From positions 372,001-436,000 of the forward strand of contig JAWLAO010000002.1 in the NCBI GenBank assembly GCA_041395445.1: DNA of 64,000 bases, read 5' to 3'. Shown here piece by piece: positions 46,396-53,878 of the stretch. The position numbers and the translations under genes were made by a program. Source of the stretch: Gammaproteobacteria bacterium. GTDB taxonomy: Bacteria > Pseudomonadota > Gammaproteobacteria > Xanthomonadales > Marinicellaceae. The notes below the pieces were generated by a model that did no database searches, was not told the DNA's origin, and saw nothing but the letters and a program-made list of their open reading frames with translations. The first letter of the stretch is position 1. Every line of letters starts with the position of its first letter.

Positions 46396-46411
46396 TTGAA
46401 GGTAATAATTA

Positions 46412-48979
46412 GTGGCTCAATCAATAGAACCAAATATTGCAGATCTAGCAAACGGATGGTTGAAATCTTATAAACTGCCATACAAATTAGAGCAGGAGTC
46501 AGTCAATGCGGAAATTGACAAAGCTCTTTCTGACTACTTCACAAAAAATGGAGGCGCAGGTGCAAATCGGCCTGATGCTAAAATTCTTCTGCAAGACAAG
46601 AACTTAGAATTCTATCCTGTTCTTATTGAGTACAAAGGTTACAAAGATAAACTTATAAAACTTGATAAAGATGGGCAGGTTGAAAACAGAACTTCCAAAA
46701 ATGAACCTCATTTTAAAAATATCAATTCGTTTGCTGTAAACGGTGCGGTTCATTATGCGAATGCATTGCTTCATCATACAAGCTATACAGATGTTATCGC
46801 TATCGGAATGACTGGCCACAAAAATGAATTAGGGGAAATACATTACGAAATCGGCGTTTACTATGTTTCAAAAGGTAATTTGGGAGCAGGACAGAAAGTA
46901 GGCGACTATACCGACTTTTCATTTTTAGCTCCGAAGAATTTTGATAAATTTATCGAAGTTGTAAAAACACTACAGCTTCCTCAGGAAGAGATTGATAGGT
47001 TAAAAGAGCAACGCGAAAGAGAAATTGATCAAAGTCTTGTAAAGCTAAACAATGATATCTATCAAAGCGAGAAAGGCTTGGGAGAAAACGATCGGGTCTA
47101 TTTGGTCGCAGCCTCAATTATTGCAACTCTTGGAATTCCAGGAAAAGTAGCGCCGCTTGAAAAGTCGGATTTAAAATCATCTACGGAAAAAGGATATAGA
47201 GATGGCGACTTGATGATTAAGAAAATTGAATCATTTTTTAGTCATAAAGAACTTCCAGATGAAAAACGACAGCTTATTATCAGAGCGCTTTCCAATACGC
47301 TATTAACAGAAAATATCAACAAAGTTGAAAATGGAGAAAGCCAGCTAAAAAGAGTTTTCACAAAAATTGTCGATGATTTAGGAATCTACTACAAAATTGG
47401 TCTAACGACCGATTTTACAGGCAAACTCTTTAATGAAATGTATGGTTGGCTAGGGTTTTCGCAAGACAGGTTAAATGATGTCGTACTTACGCCGTCGTAT
47501 GTTGCTTCGCTCCTAGTAAAACTTGCAAGAGTTAATAAAGACTCTTATGTGTGGGATTTTGCCACGGGATCGGCAGGTTTGTTGGTTGCTGCTATGAATG
47601 AAATGCTGGTTGATGCAAAAAACAACATTAAATCGCCAGATGATCTTGCAAAAAAAGAGGTACAAATCAAAGCCGAACAGTTGCTAGGTTTAGAACTGCT
47701 CTCAAGCGTTTATATGTTGGCAATTCTCAATATGATTTTAATGGGAGACGGCAGTTCTAATATTTTAAATACGGACTCAATAAGGGACTTTGATGGTAAA
47801 TATGGTTATGGAAAATCTGATGAAAAATTTCCTGCGGATGCTTTTATATTGAACCCACCGTATTCTGCACAAGGTAACGGGATGAATTTTGTTGAAAAAG
47901 CATTGAACATGATGAGCAAAGGCTATGCTGCAATCATTATCCAAAACTCTTCAGGATCAGGAAAAGCTACCGATTACAACAGAAGAATTCTGTCTAAGCA
48001 CACGCTTTTAGCTAGCATCAAAATGCCTGTAGATATTTTTATTGGCAAATCTAGTGTAAATACCAACATCTACGTTTTCAAGGTCAACGAAAAGCACCAT
48101 AAAGATGACACTGTAAAATTTATAGACTTCTCTAATGACGGTTACACTAGAGCAAATAGAAGAAAATCAAGTAACAATTTAATAGATACTGACCGCGCGA
48201 AAGAAAGATATGAAGAGCTAGTTAATTTGGTGCGCTTTGGGAAAGGAAAATTAAATATATTTACCGAAAAAGAGTATTATGAAGGGTCAATAGACCCAGA
48301 TAATGGCGCAGATTGGAATCAAACTGCTCCAGTAGACACTACTCCAGATTTGCAGGATTTCAGAGGAATTGTAGGTGAGTATTTAGCGTGGGAAATCGGA
48401 ACACAACTAAAGCACAAAAACAATAATAAATTATCAATGCCATCTAGTTTGATGTTGGAAAATGTTGAATGGGGTGAATATGAACTTGGAAATCTTTTTG
48501 ATATAAGACCGACAAAATATTACAAGTTAAAAAACGAAGAAATCCTAAGCCCAAATGGTACGGTTCCATTGATTTCTAACTCTTCGACAGATAATGGGGT
48601 TATGGGATTTTCCAATTTAGATGCAAAAAATACAGGTAATACATTAACTTGCTCTGACACAACAATGGGAGCAGAAACAATGTTTTATCAAGAAAAAGAT
48701 TTTATTGGGTATTCACACATACAGCATTTAATTCCTAAGTTCGAACCTTTCAATAAATCAATTGCAAAAATGATTATTTCTGCTTGTAGAGTTGTCACAT
48801 CAAATAAATATGACTACGGCAATAAGTTTAATCGCGAAGCAATGAATAAAACCAAAATTCAACTGCCTACAAAGGACGGTGAAATTGATTTTGATTATAT
48901 TGAACAATTTATGGCCGTTATCGAAAAGGATAGAATTCAAGTTTTAGAAGAATATCTAGAGACTAACATTTCGAGTTAG
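46412..48979 (+). CDS. Single-chain restriction-modification enzyme, Type IIG-like (nuclease + N6-adenine methylase + specificity) (cassette 3)
   Basis: 855 residues, GTG start with GAAGG upstream. Residues 1-200: nuclease domain with a PD-(D/E)XK pattern (Pro54-Asp55, then Glu73-Tyr74-Lys75 in LIEYKG). Residues of about 330-640: HsdM-like methylase with motif I in WDFATGSAGLLVA (near 382) and the adenine-type NPPY in LNPPYSAQG (near 480). Residues of about 680-855: one HsdS-like target-recognition domain (WGEYELGNLFDIRPTKYYKL, TMGAETMFYQEKDFIGYSH, FNREAMNKTKIQLP) ending in a helix. One chain thus carries cutting, methylation and recognition. Target unknown. A solitary methylase is the alternative if the nuclease is dead. 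Confidence 0.85.
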   Translation: MAQSIEPNIADLANGWLKSYKLPYKLEQESVNAEIDKALSDYFTKNGGAGANRPDAKILLQDKNLEFYPVLIEYKGYKDKLIKLDKDGQVENRTSKNEPHFKNINSFAVNGAVHYANALLHHTSYTDVIAIGMTGHKNELGEIHYEIGVYYVSKGNLGAGQKVGDYTDFSFLAPKNFDKFIEVVKTLQLPQEEIDRLKEQREREIDQSLVKLNNDIYQSEKGLGENDRVYLVAASIIATLGIPGKVAPLEKSDLKSSTEKGYRDGDLMIKKIESFFSHKELPDEKRQLIIRALSNTLLTENINKVENGESQLKRVFTKIVDDLGIYYKIGLTTDFTGKLFNEMYGWLGFSQDRLNDVVLTPSYVASLLVKLARVNKDSYVWDFATGSAGLLVAAMNEMLVDAKNNIKSPDDLAKKEVQIKAEQLLGLELLSSVYMLAILNMILMGDGSSNILNTDSIRDFDGKYGYGKSDEKFPADAFILNPPYSAQGNGMNFVEKALNMMSKGYAAIIIQNSSGSGKATDYNRRILSKHTLLASIKMPVDIFIGKSSVNTNIYVFKVNEKHHKDDTVKFIDFSNDGYTRANRRKSSNNLIDTDRAKERYEELVNLVRFGKGKLNIFTEKEYYEGSIDPDNGADWNQTAPVDTTPDLQDFRGIVGEYLAWEIGTQLKHKNNNKLSMPSSLMLENVEWGEYELGNLFDIRPTKYYKLKNEEILSPNGTVPLISNSSTDNGVMGFSNLDAKNTGNTLTCSDTTMGAETMFYQEKDFIGYSHIQHLIPKFEPFNKSIAKMIISACRVVTSNKYDYGNKFNREAMNKTKIQLPTKDGEIDFDYIEQFMAVIEKDRIQVLEEYLETNISS

Positions 48980-49019
48980 CCAAATTACAGAGAATTAAGA
49001 CACGTGTTGATAGAAAAAC

Positions 49020-49094
49020 GTATAACAAGTCAATCAACTTCGCGCCTGCGGCGCCGGACGCAGCAAAGCTGCGCCGGTTATTGAAGCGATAGAT
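49020..49094 (+). repeat. attC site of cassette 3, with altered core
   Basis: R'' GTATAAC (49020-49026) then AAG and TCAAT(C)AAC, which pairs with GTTATTGA (49077-49084) with the same type of extrahelical C seen in attC2; the central arms CGCAGC/GCTGCG also pair. The R' box that should follow AGC reads GATAGAT (49088-49094), so the conserved GTT is GAT. Confidence 0.7.
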
Positions 49095-49117
49095 TGGCGC
49101 ATCCCTGCGCCAATCTA
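49090..49117. repeat. Perfect hairpin at the end of the integron
   Basis: TAGATTGGCGCA (49090-49101) and TGCGCCAATCTA (49106-49117) are perfect 12-bp arms around TCCC. It overlaps the altered attC3 core. It could be a terminator-like or recombination-linked element, but no U-tract follows. Confidence 0.7.
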
Positions 49118-49387
49118 TTGTGGAGCTAACCTGTTTCCTTCGATGATATTCGGAGTTGGATTTTAAAACAAAGTTTATTTGACCGGTGGCTTGAGTTATC
49201 TTAAACTAAAAAGATAAAACAGAAACGGAGCAAAATATATGACCGAGTGCTCAAATGGCTGCGCCACCTATCAACAAAGCACAACACAAACAAGCCTTTC
49301 CATGGCCAATCCTGACCATGAAAAGACTAGCAGGTTAGCTCACCGTTACTAGATTCCTGAACGAAGTCGGGAGTGACAAGGTTTCGG
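49095..49387. other. Region between the last attC and repeat B
   Basis: No convincing gene. It holds an 11-bp inverted repeat, GAGCTAACCTG (49123-49133) and CAGGTTAGCTC (49331-49341), and between them a 37-codon ORF (49239-49352) with GGAG upstream that I do not trust. It might be the remains of a fourth cassette or a small inserted element. Confidence 0.4.
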
Positions 49388-49650
49388 TTTTTATCCCCTT
49401 TTACTCTCACCGAGGTATTTTGAAAATTTGGAAATACGTTTGCTTATGTCTGAATGTCGCTTGCGACATGAGTTTCAAGCAAACGCCAAATTTGATGAAA
49501 TATCGAGGGAAGCCTTTAGGCTGAGAGTTTGGGGTGTGTTTTGTGTTACTTTTTATTCGTATCATCGTGATACTCACCATCCTCCATGATGGCTTTCGTG
49601 AAAATGTTTTCCAGAAACATTTTTGCACAAGCAAAAGTAACGAAAAGAAG
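49388..49650. repeat. Dispersed repeat, copy B (inverted relative to copy A)
   Basis: The first about 175 bp match 43866-44050 in the opposite direction. The remainder (49560-49650) has extra short palindromes (for example CCATCCTCCATGATGG) and ends near AAAGTAACGAAAAG. Together with copy A it brackets the integron. Confidence 0.55.
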
Positions 49651-49690
49651 GATGCTGAAATAAATTCAGCATGACCAGAATTTTGCACCT

Positions 49691-49765
49691 CGTCATCTCA
49701 ACGTGAGGTACATGGAAATATCTCACGAAAGATTTCTCCATTCACTTCGTTCAATCGAAATGACG
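49691..49765. repeat. Dispersed intergenic repeat, copy 2
   Basis: Homologue of 878-955, same orientation, with the same inverted CGTCAT and ATGACG tips. Lies between repeat B and amiB. Confidence 0.7.
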
Positions 49766-49827
49766 GAGAGCAGTTTAGTAATCTACTTGGTGCTCTTTTC
49801 ACTCTCACAAAGTATGATTAAAAAACC

Positions 49828-51117
49828 TTACGGCAATGTATTCGGCAATACCAAAACTTCACCAACTAAAATCGTATTGCTGTTTTTATTGTTAGCTTTT
49901 TTGAGGTCGGTCATTGTGACGTTGTAAGATTGAGCGATTCCGCTGAGAGTGTCACCGCTGGCAACAATATGTTTTTTTGATGTAACATGGTTTGCTATCC
50001 ATGTGTTTGGTGGTGGAGATTGGTAAAAATAGGCTTTGATTCCATCTTTGATTTTTTCAGCCAATTTGTTTTGGAAATCGCTGGTTTTGAGCCTTTTTTC
50101 TTCATCGGGATTACTGATATATGCAGTTTCAATCAACATGGATGGAACGTCCGGTGATTTCAGTACTACAAAACTGGCTCTTTCCACATATTTTTTATGA
50201 GGAGCTTCGATTTTTTTCAAAGATTTTAAAACTTCGCTGGCAGCCTTTAAGCTGGAATCCATAGCAGCGTTTTGTGATAAGTCCAGTAATACTTTAGCCA
50301 GGACATTGTCTTTATCCTCTAAAACAACGCCACCAACCAGGTCAGATTTGTTTTCAGATTGAGCTAACCATTGGGCTGCCTCTGATGATGCACCGTTTTT
50401 GGATAATATGTAAACACTCATGCCTCTGACCTTAGGATCAGTAAAAGCATCTGCGTGGATGGATACAAATAGGTCCGCTTGAGCTTCACGAGCTTTAATG
50501 AATCGTTTTCTCAAGGCAACATAATAATCACCATCACGAATCATGACGGCTTTCATGCCTTTTTCTTTATTAATGATTTCAGCGAGTTTGTTGGCGATTT
50601 GCAAAGTAAGAACTTTTTCATAAGTCCCGGAAGCACCGGTTGCTCCGGGATCCTCACCACCATGACCGGCATCAATGGCGACGATAATGTCTCTGTCTTT
50701 TTTGTTTAAAACCTGTTGAACCGTTTTCTTTTGGACTTGTTCATTTTCCAGTTTAATAACCAATCTGTGACCATATTGCTGAGCGGGCTTTAACAGAAAA
50801 CTTTTGGCTTTTTGTTTTTCATTCAGGTCAAAAACAAGTCTTAAGGTGTTTTTGCCTTTTTTACCATTTCTGATATTTTTTATGACAGGGTTGCTGGTAA
50901 CAGATAACGAATTTTTGAGCGAGGTTTGCTCAATATCAACCACCACTCTTGGAGGGTTGTCGAGTTGAAAAAGTTTATAGTCAACCTGATCTGATAAATC
51001 CAAAACAGCCTTGGTATCATCCGGGCCACTCCAAATTCTCAAACCTTTCACTTCTCTGCTTGCAAATAAAGCCGTGGAGAAGCTGATAAGTATTACTGTA
51101 ATCATTAACTTCTTCAT
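49828..51117 (-). CDS. amiB: N-acetylmuramoyl-L-alanine amidase (AmiB type)
   Basis: Periplasmic zinc amidase that splits septal peptidoglycan for daughter-cell separation. Order: signal peptide (MKKLMITVILISFSTALFAS); AMIN domain to about 120 (KGLRIWSGPDDTKAVLDL); Amidase_3 domain about 145-375 with zinc ligands in AIDAGHGGEDPGA, a Glu in GTYEKVLTL, and VSIHADAF; C-terminal LysM (VASGDTLSGIAQSYNVTM). The 429-residue length fits AmiB. It follows tsaE as in E. coli, where mutL comes next; here the integron region intervenes. Confidence 0.95.
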   Translation of the reverse strand: MKKLMITVILISFSTALFASREVKGLRIWSGPDDTKAVLDLSDQVDYKLFQLDNPPRVVVDIEQTSLKNSLSVTSNPVIKNIRNGKKGKNTLRLVFDLNEKQKAKSFLLKPAQQYGHRLVIKLENEQVQKKTVQQVLNKKDRDIIVAIDAGHGGEDPGATGASGTYEKVLTLQIANKLAEIINKEKGMKAVMIRDGDYYVALRKRFIKAREAQADLFVSIHADAFTDPKVRGMSVYILSKNGASSEAAQWLAQSENKSDLVGGVVLEDKDNVLAKVLLDLSQNAAMDSSLKAASEVLKSLKKIEAPHKKYVERASFVVLKSPDVPSMLIETAYISNPDEEKRLKTSDFQNKLAEKIKDGIKAYFYQSPPPNTWIANHVTSKKHIVASGDTLSGIAQSYNVTMTDLKKANNKNSNTILVGEVLVLPNTLP

Positions 51118-51190
51118 AGTCTCATTCTAGTATCAAAAAACAGTAAAAACAAGAAATAACCATAAAATACAGTTAGATACGAAAGATTTA

Positions 51191-51607
51191 TCAAGTAATG
51201 TGTAGATTAACGGTTCGTTTTTTATTCTTTAACAACTCAAATGTGAGAATCATCGACGGCTCAGGGAGAACCGAGTTCCCTCTTTCAGGCCATTCAATAA
51301 TGACAATGTTTTCGCCATTAAAAATATCATCAATACCTAAATAGTAGATTTCTTCCTGATTGCCAATGCGATATAAGTCAATATGATAAACCGTCGCTTT
51401 ATCGAGATTGTATGTTTCGTAGATTGCATAAGTCGGACTTTTGACTCTTTGATCGTAACCTAAACTCTTTATCAGAAACTGTGTAAAAGTTGTCTTTCCG
51501 GCTCCTAAATCTCCTTTGAGGAAAACCACATCTCCCGGTTGAAGGCGCGAACTCAAATCTTTAGCAAAATCCTCAAGTTGGGATAATGTGGATATGTCTT
51601 TAATCAT
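51191..51607 (-). CDS. tsaE: tRNA threonylcarbamoyladenosine biosynthesis ATPase TsaE
   Basis: ATPase that cycles the TsaBD complex making t6A37 in ANN-decoding tRNAs. The Walker A loop is GDLGAGKTTFTQFL. SPTYAIYETY and YHIDLYRI are the next conserved strands, and IVIIEWPERG the late one. 138 residues, normal. Overlaps nnrD by 8 bp. Confidence 0.97.
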   Translation of the reverse strand: MIKDISTLSQLEDFAKDLSSRLQPGDVVFLKGDLGAGKTTFTQFLIKSLGYDQRVKSPTYAIYETYNLDKATVYHIDLYRIGNQEEIYYLGIDDIFNGENIVIIEWPERGNSVLPEPSMILTFELLKNKKRTVNLHIT

Positions 51608-53039
51608 TTAAAATACCCGATAGGTTTTCAATTACATCTCCGGCAATCAAGCAGTTGCCTTTGTTGCTTTTTTCGGCGGCTAAAGCATGCCAAACAACCG
51701 CTGTATTGGCTGAATCTAACAGACTAAAGCCTTGTGCAACTAAACCGGCGATGATTCCGGTGAGAACATCACCCATGCCGGCCGTTGCCATGCCACTATA
51801 GCCATAAGGGCAAATAAACGCTTCGCCTGTTGGAGAACAAACAACTGTACCAGAGCCTTTCAAAACCGTATAACAATTGTACTTTTTGCTAATTTGGCGA
51901 GCCGATTGAACACGGTCATTTTGAATTTCTTTGGTGGATTTGCCTAAAAGTCTAGCGGCTTCTTTAGGGTGTGGTGTGAGAATCGCGTTAGCATTTAAAC
52001 AGATGTCAGTTTTTGCTAACAAGGTTATTGCATCGGCATCAATCACCAGCGGTTTGTTTTGATGCAAACAAAAATTTAAAGCATCCTTTGATTCCTGATT
52101 AAGCCCTAATCCGGGACCAACAGCAATAACATCGGCAGAAGATACTAGTTTAGATGTTTCAATACTATTAGCCGTAAGTAATTCGGGACAATGTAAAGAA
52201 ATCAATACGTTTTGTTGGGTATTCGAAACAACTTCTACCAAGCCGCAACCACTTCTCAATGCAGCGTGGCCAGAAAGTATCGCAGCCCCAAGCATTCCGT
52301 CGTTTCCACCAACTACAACCACATTTCCAAAAGAGCCTTTGTGAGAGTTGTTCAAACGTTTGAATTGGTGGTGATTGAATGCCGATTTGTCTAAGGCATA
52401 TATTTGCGTAGGGAATTCTTCAAAAACCTGTTCAGGAACATCCAAATCCTGAAGATAAAGTTTCCCACAATAGTCTTTTCCGTTATTGGTCAACAATCCG
52501 GGTTTGTAACAAATAACAGTAACTGTAATATCCGCTTTGACAGCAATGCCACAAACACAACCACAATCCGCATCCAAACCGGATGAAATATCGACAGATA
52601 GTGTTTTAGATTTCTGAGAGTTTATCCATTGAACTGCTTCGGCAAAATATCCCTCAACATCCCTACTCAAGCCGGTGCCGAAAATAGCATCAACAATACA
52701 GTCGAAGTTCGATGCAATTGGTGGTTTGTCATTGACAACCCCACCAATATTTAAAAAATCCTGAACTGCTAATTTGGCATCTCCCTGATAATTATTCCAG
52801 TCAGTCAAGCCCCAAAGATAAACTTCAATACCGTGCTCAATAGCCAGTTTAGCAATGGCAAAACCATCTCCGGCATTATTTCCCAATCCGGCAACAATAC
52901 AAATAGATTTTTCGTTTCGCAGATAATTGAAAATAGCCGCACCAGCTTTTTGCATGAGTTGATAGCTGCTGATATTCAAATATTTTGCAGTTAAAGAATC
53001 AACCGTTTTGATATCTTTTTTTTGATAGCAAGGTTTCAT
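51600..53039 (-). CDS. nnrD: Bifunctional NAD(P)H-hydrate epimerase / dehydratase
   Basis: Repairs hydrated NAD(P)H: the N-terminal YjeF domain epimerises the R to the S form and the C-terminal kinase-like domain dehydrates with ADP. Seen: VAGLGNNAGDGFAIAKLA and DAIFGTGLSRD in the first half; GGNDGMLGAAILSGHAALRS, AVGPGLG, VIDADAI and GYSGMATAGMGDVLTGIIAG in the second. The ATG at 53039 overlaps the pdxH stop (TAATG), which fixes the start. It is followed by tsaE as in most bacteria (E. coli nnr-tsaE-amiB). Confidence 0.96.
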   Translation of the reverse strand: MKPCYQKKDIKTVDSLTAKYLNISSYQLMQKAGAAIFNYLRNEKSICIVAGLGNNAGDGFAIAKLAIEHGIEVYLWGLTDWNNYQGDAKLAVQDFLNIGGVVNDKPPIASNFDCIVDAIFGTGLSRDVEGYFAEAVQWINSQKSKTLSVDISSGLDADCGCVCGIAVKADITVTVICYKPGLLTNNGKDYCGKLYLQDLDVPEQVFEEFPTQIYALDKSAFNHHQFKRLNNSHKGSFGNVVVVGGNDGMLGAAILSGHAALRSGCGLVEVVSNTQQNVLISLHCPELLTANSIETSKLVSSADVIAVGPGLGLNQESKDALNFCLHQNKPLVIDADAITLLAKTDICLNANAILTPHPKEAARLLGKSTKEIQNDRVQSARQISKKYNCYTVLKGSGTVVCSPTGEAFICPYGYSGMATAGMGDVLTGIIAGLVAQGFSLLDSANTAVVWHALAAEKSNKGNCLIAGDVIENLSGILND

Positions 53040-53674
53040 TATGGTGCTAGTCTGTTGATAATCCATGAATCATCTTTTTTTTCATAAACAAAACGATCAT
53101 GAAGTCGATTGCTTCTGCCTTGCCAGAACTCAAAACGATGAGGGACAATACGATATCCGCCCCAAGCATCAGGTAAAGGAATTTCTCCATTTGAAAACTT
53201 GGACTTGATTTGCGCCAGTTTCATTTGTAGAAAATCTCTCGATTCAATAATTTTAGACTGAGGAGAAATCCAGGCTCCAAGCTGTGATCCACGTGGACGA
53301 CTGGTGAAATAAGCAAATGATTCCTTTTTTGAAATCTTCTCAGCTTGACCACTAATTCGTATCTGTCTTTCCAGATCCAGCCACGGAAATAGTAATGCCA
53401 CGTTTGGGTTGCTATCAATTTCCTGTGCTTTTTGGGATGTGTAATTGGTAAAAAAAACAAAACCTTGCTCATCATAGATTTTTAACAATACGGTTCGTGA
53501 AGATGGAAAACCCTCAGCTGAAACGGTTGAAATAGACATAGCGTTAGGTTCATTCACACCAGCTTCTTTGGCTTGAATAAACCACTTGTCGAATTGTTTC
53601 AAAGGTGTTTGTTCTAAATCACTTCTGCTTAGTCCATACTTGCAGTAGTTTTTGCGTAAATTTGTAATATCCAT
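53039..53674 (-). CDS. pdxH: Pyridoxamine 5'-phosphate oxidase
   Basis: FMN oxidase making pyridoxal 5'-phosphate. Seen: MSISTVSAEGFPSSRTVLLK, the FMN-binding FFTNYTSQKAQE, SRPRGSQLGAWIS, and the C-terminal RIVPHRFEFWQGRSNRLHDR followed by a last WIINRLAP. 211 residues from the ATG at 53674; a TTG directly before is also in frame. It is the first gene of the leftward operon. Confidence 0.97.
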   Translation of the reverse strand: MDITNLRKNYCKYGLSRSDLEQTPLKQFDKWFIQAKEAGVNEPNAMSISTVSAEGFPSSRTVLLKIYDEQGFVFFTNYTSQKAQEIDSNPNVALLFPWLDLERQIRISGQAEKISKKESFAYFTSRPRGSQLGAWISPQSKIIESRDFLQMKLAQIKSKFSNGEIPLPDAWGGYRIVPHRFEFWQGRSNRLHDRFVYEKKDDSWIINRLAP

Positions 53675-53878
53675 CAAGGTTATGCCGTTTTAAATCAACT
53701 TAATAGACTTATTTTAGGTTAATTTGTGTCATTCATAATTAAAATTATGAAAAAAACCCAAAAACTCAGCTTTGCATGAAACAATAAGGAGCTAAAAAAC
53801 GGAATATTGGAAAAAAAACATAATTTGAATTAAACTACAATATTCGCAAAATTAAAGACTGTTCAACCAATCTAAAAC
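53675..53878. other. Divergent intergenic region pdxH / kinase
   Basis: 204 bp, very AT-rich. It must hold the promoters of both genes. An AAGGAG at about 53788 is not followed by an ORF. I see no promoter pair good enough to annotate. Confidence 0.4.

Larger units (their letters stand above)
46349..49088 (+). mobile_element. Integron gene cassette 3 (oversized)
   Basis: From the attC2 crossover to the damaged core of attC3, about 2.74 kb. It has one long gene and an attC whose last box reads GATAGAT in place of GTT-plus-four. It is several times longer than its neighbours. Confidence 0.75.

Noticed and set aside
49077..49083. GTTATTG as the core of attC3
   Set aside because: Pairing with the left half then leaves a very lopsided hairpin; taking it as the inner stem gives the same AAG/AGC spacer and extrahelical C seen in the other two sites.
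49239..49352. 37-codon ORF with GGAG upstream
   Set aside because: Too short, no similarity I recognise, and crosses an inverted repeat end. Mentioned only as part of the region note.
49560..49650. CRISPR-like or array-like short repeats in repeat B
   Set aside because: Only unrelated short palindromes; no regular repeat-spacer spacing.
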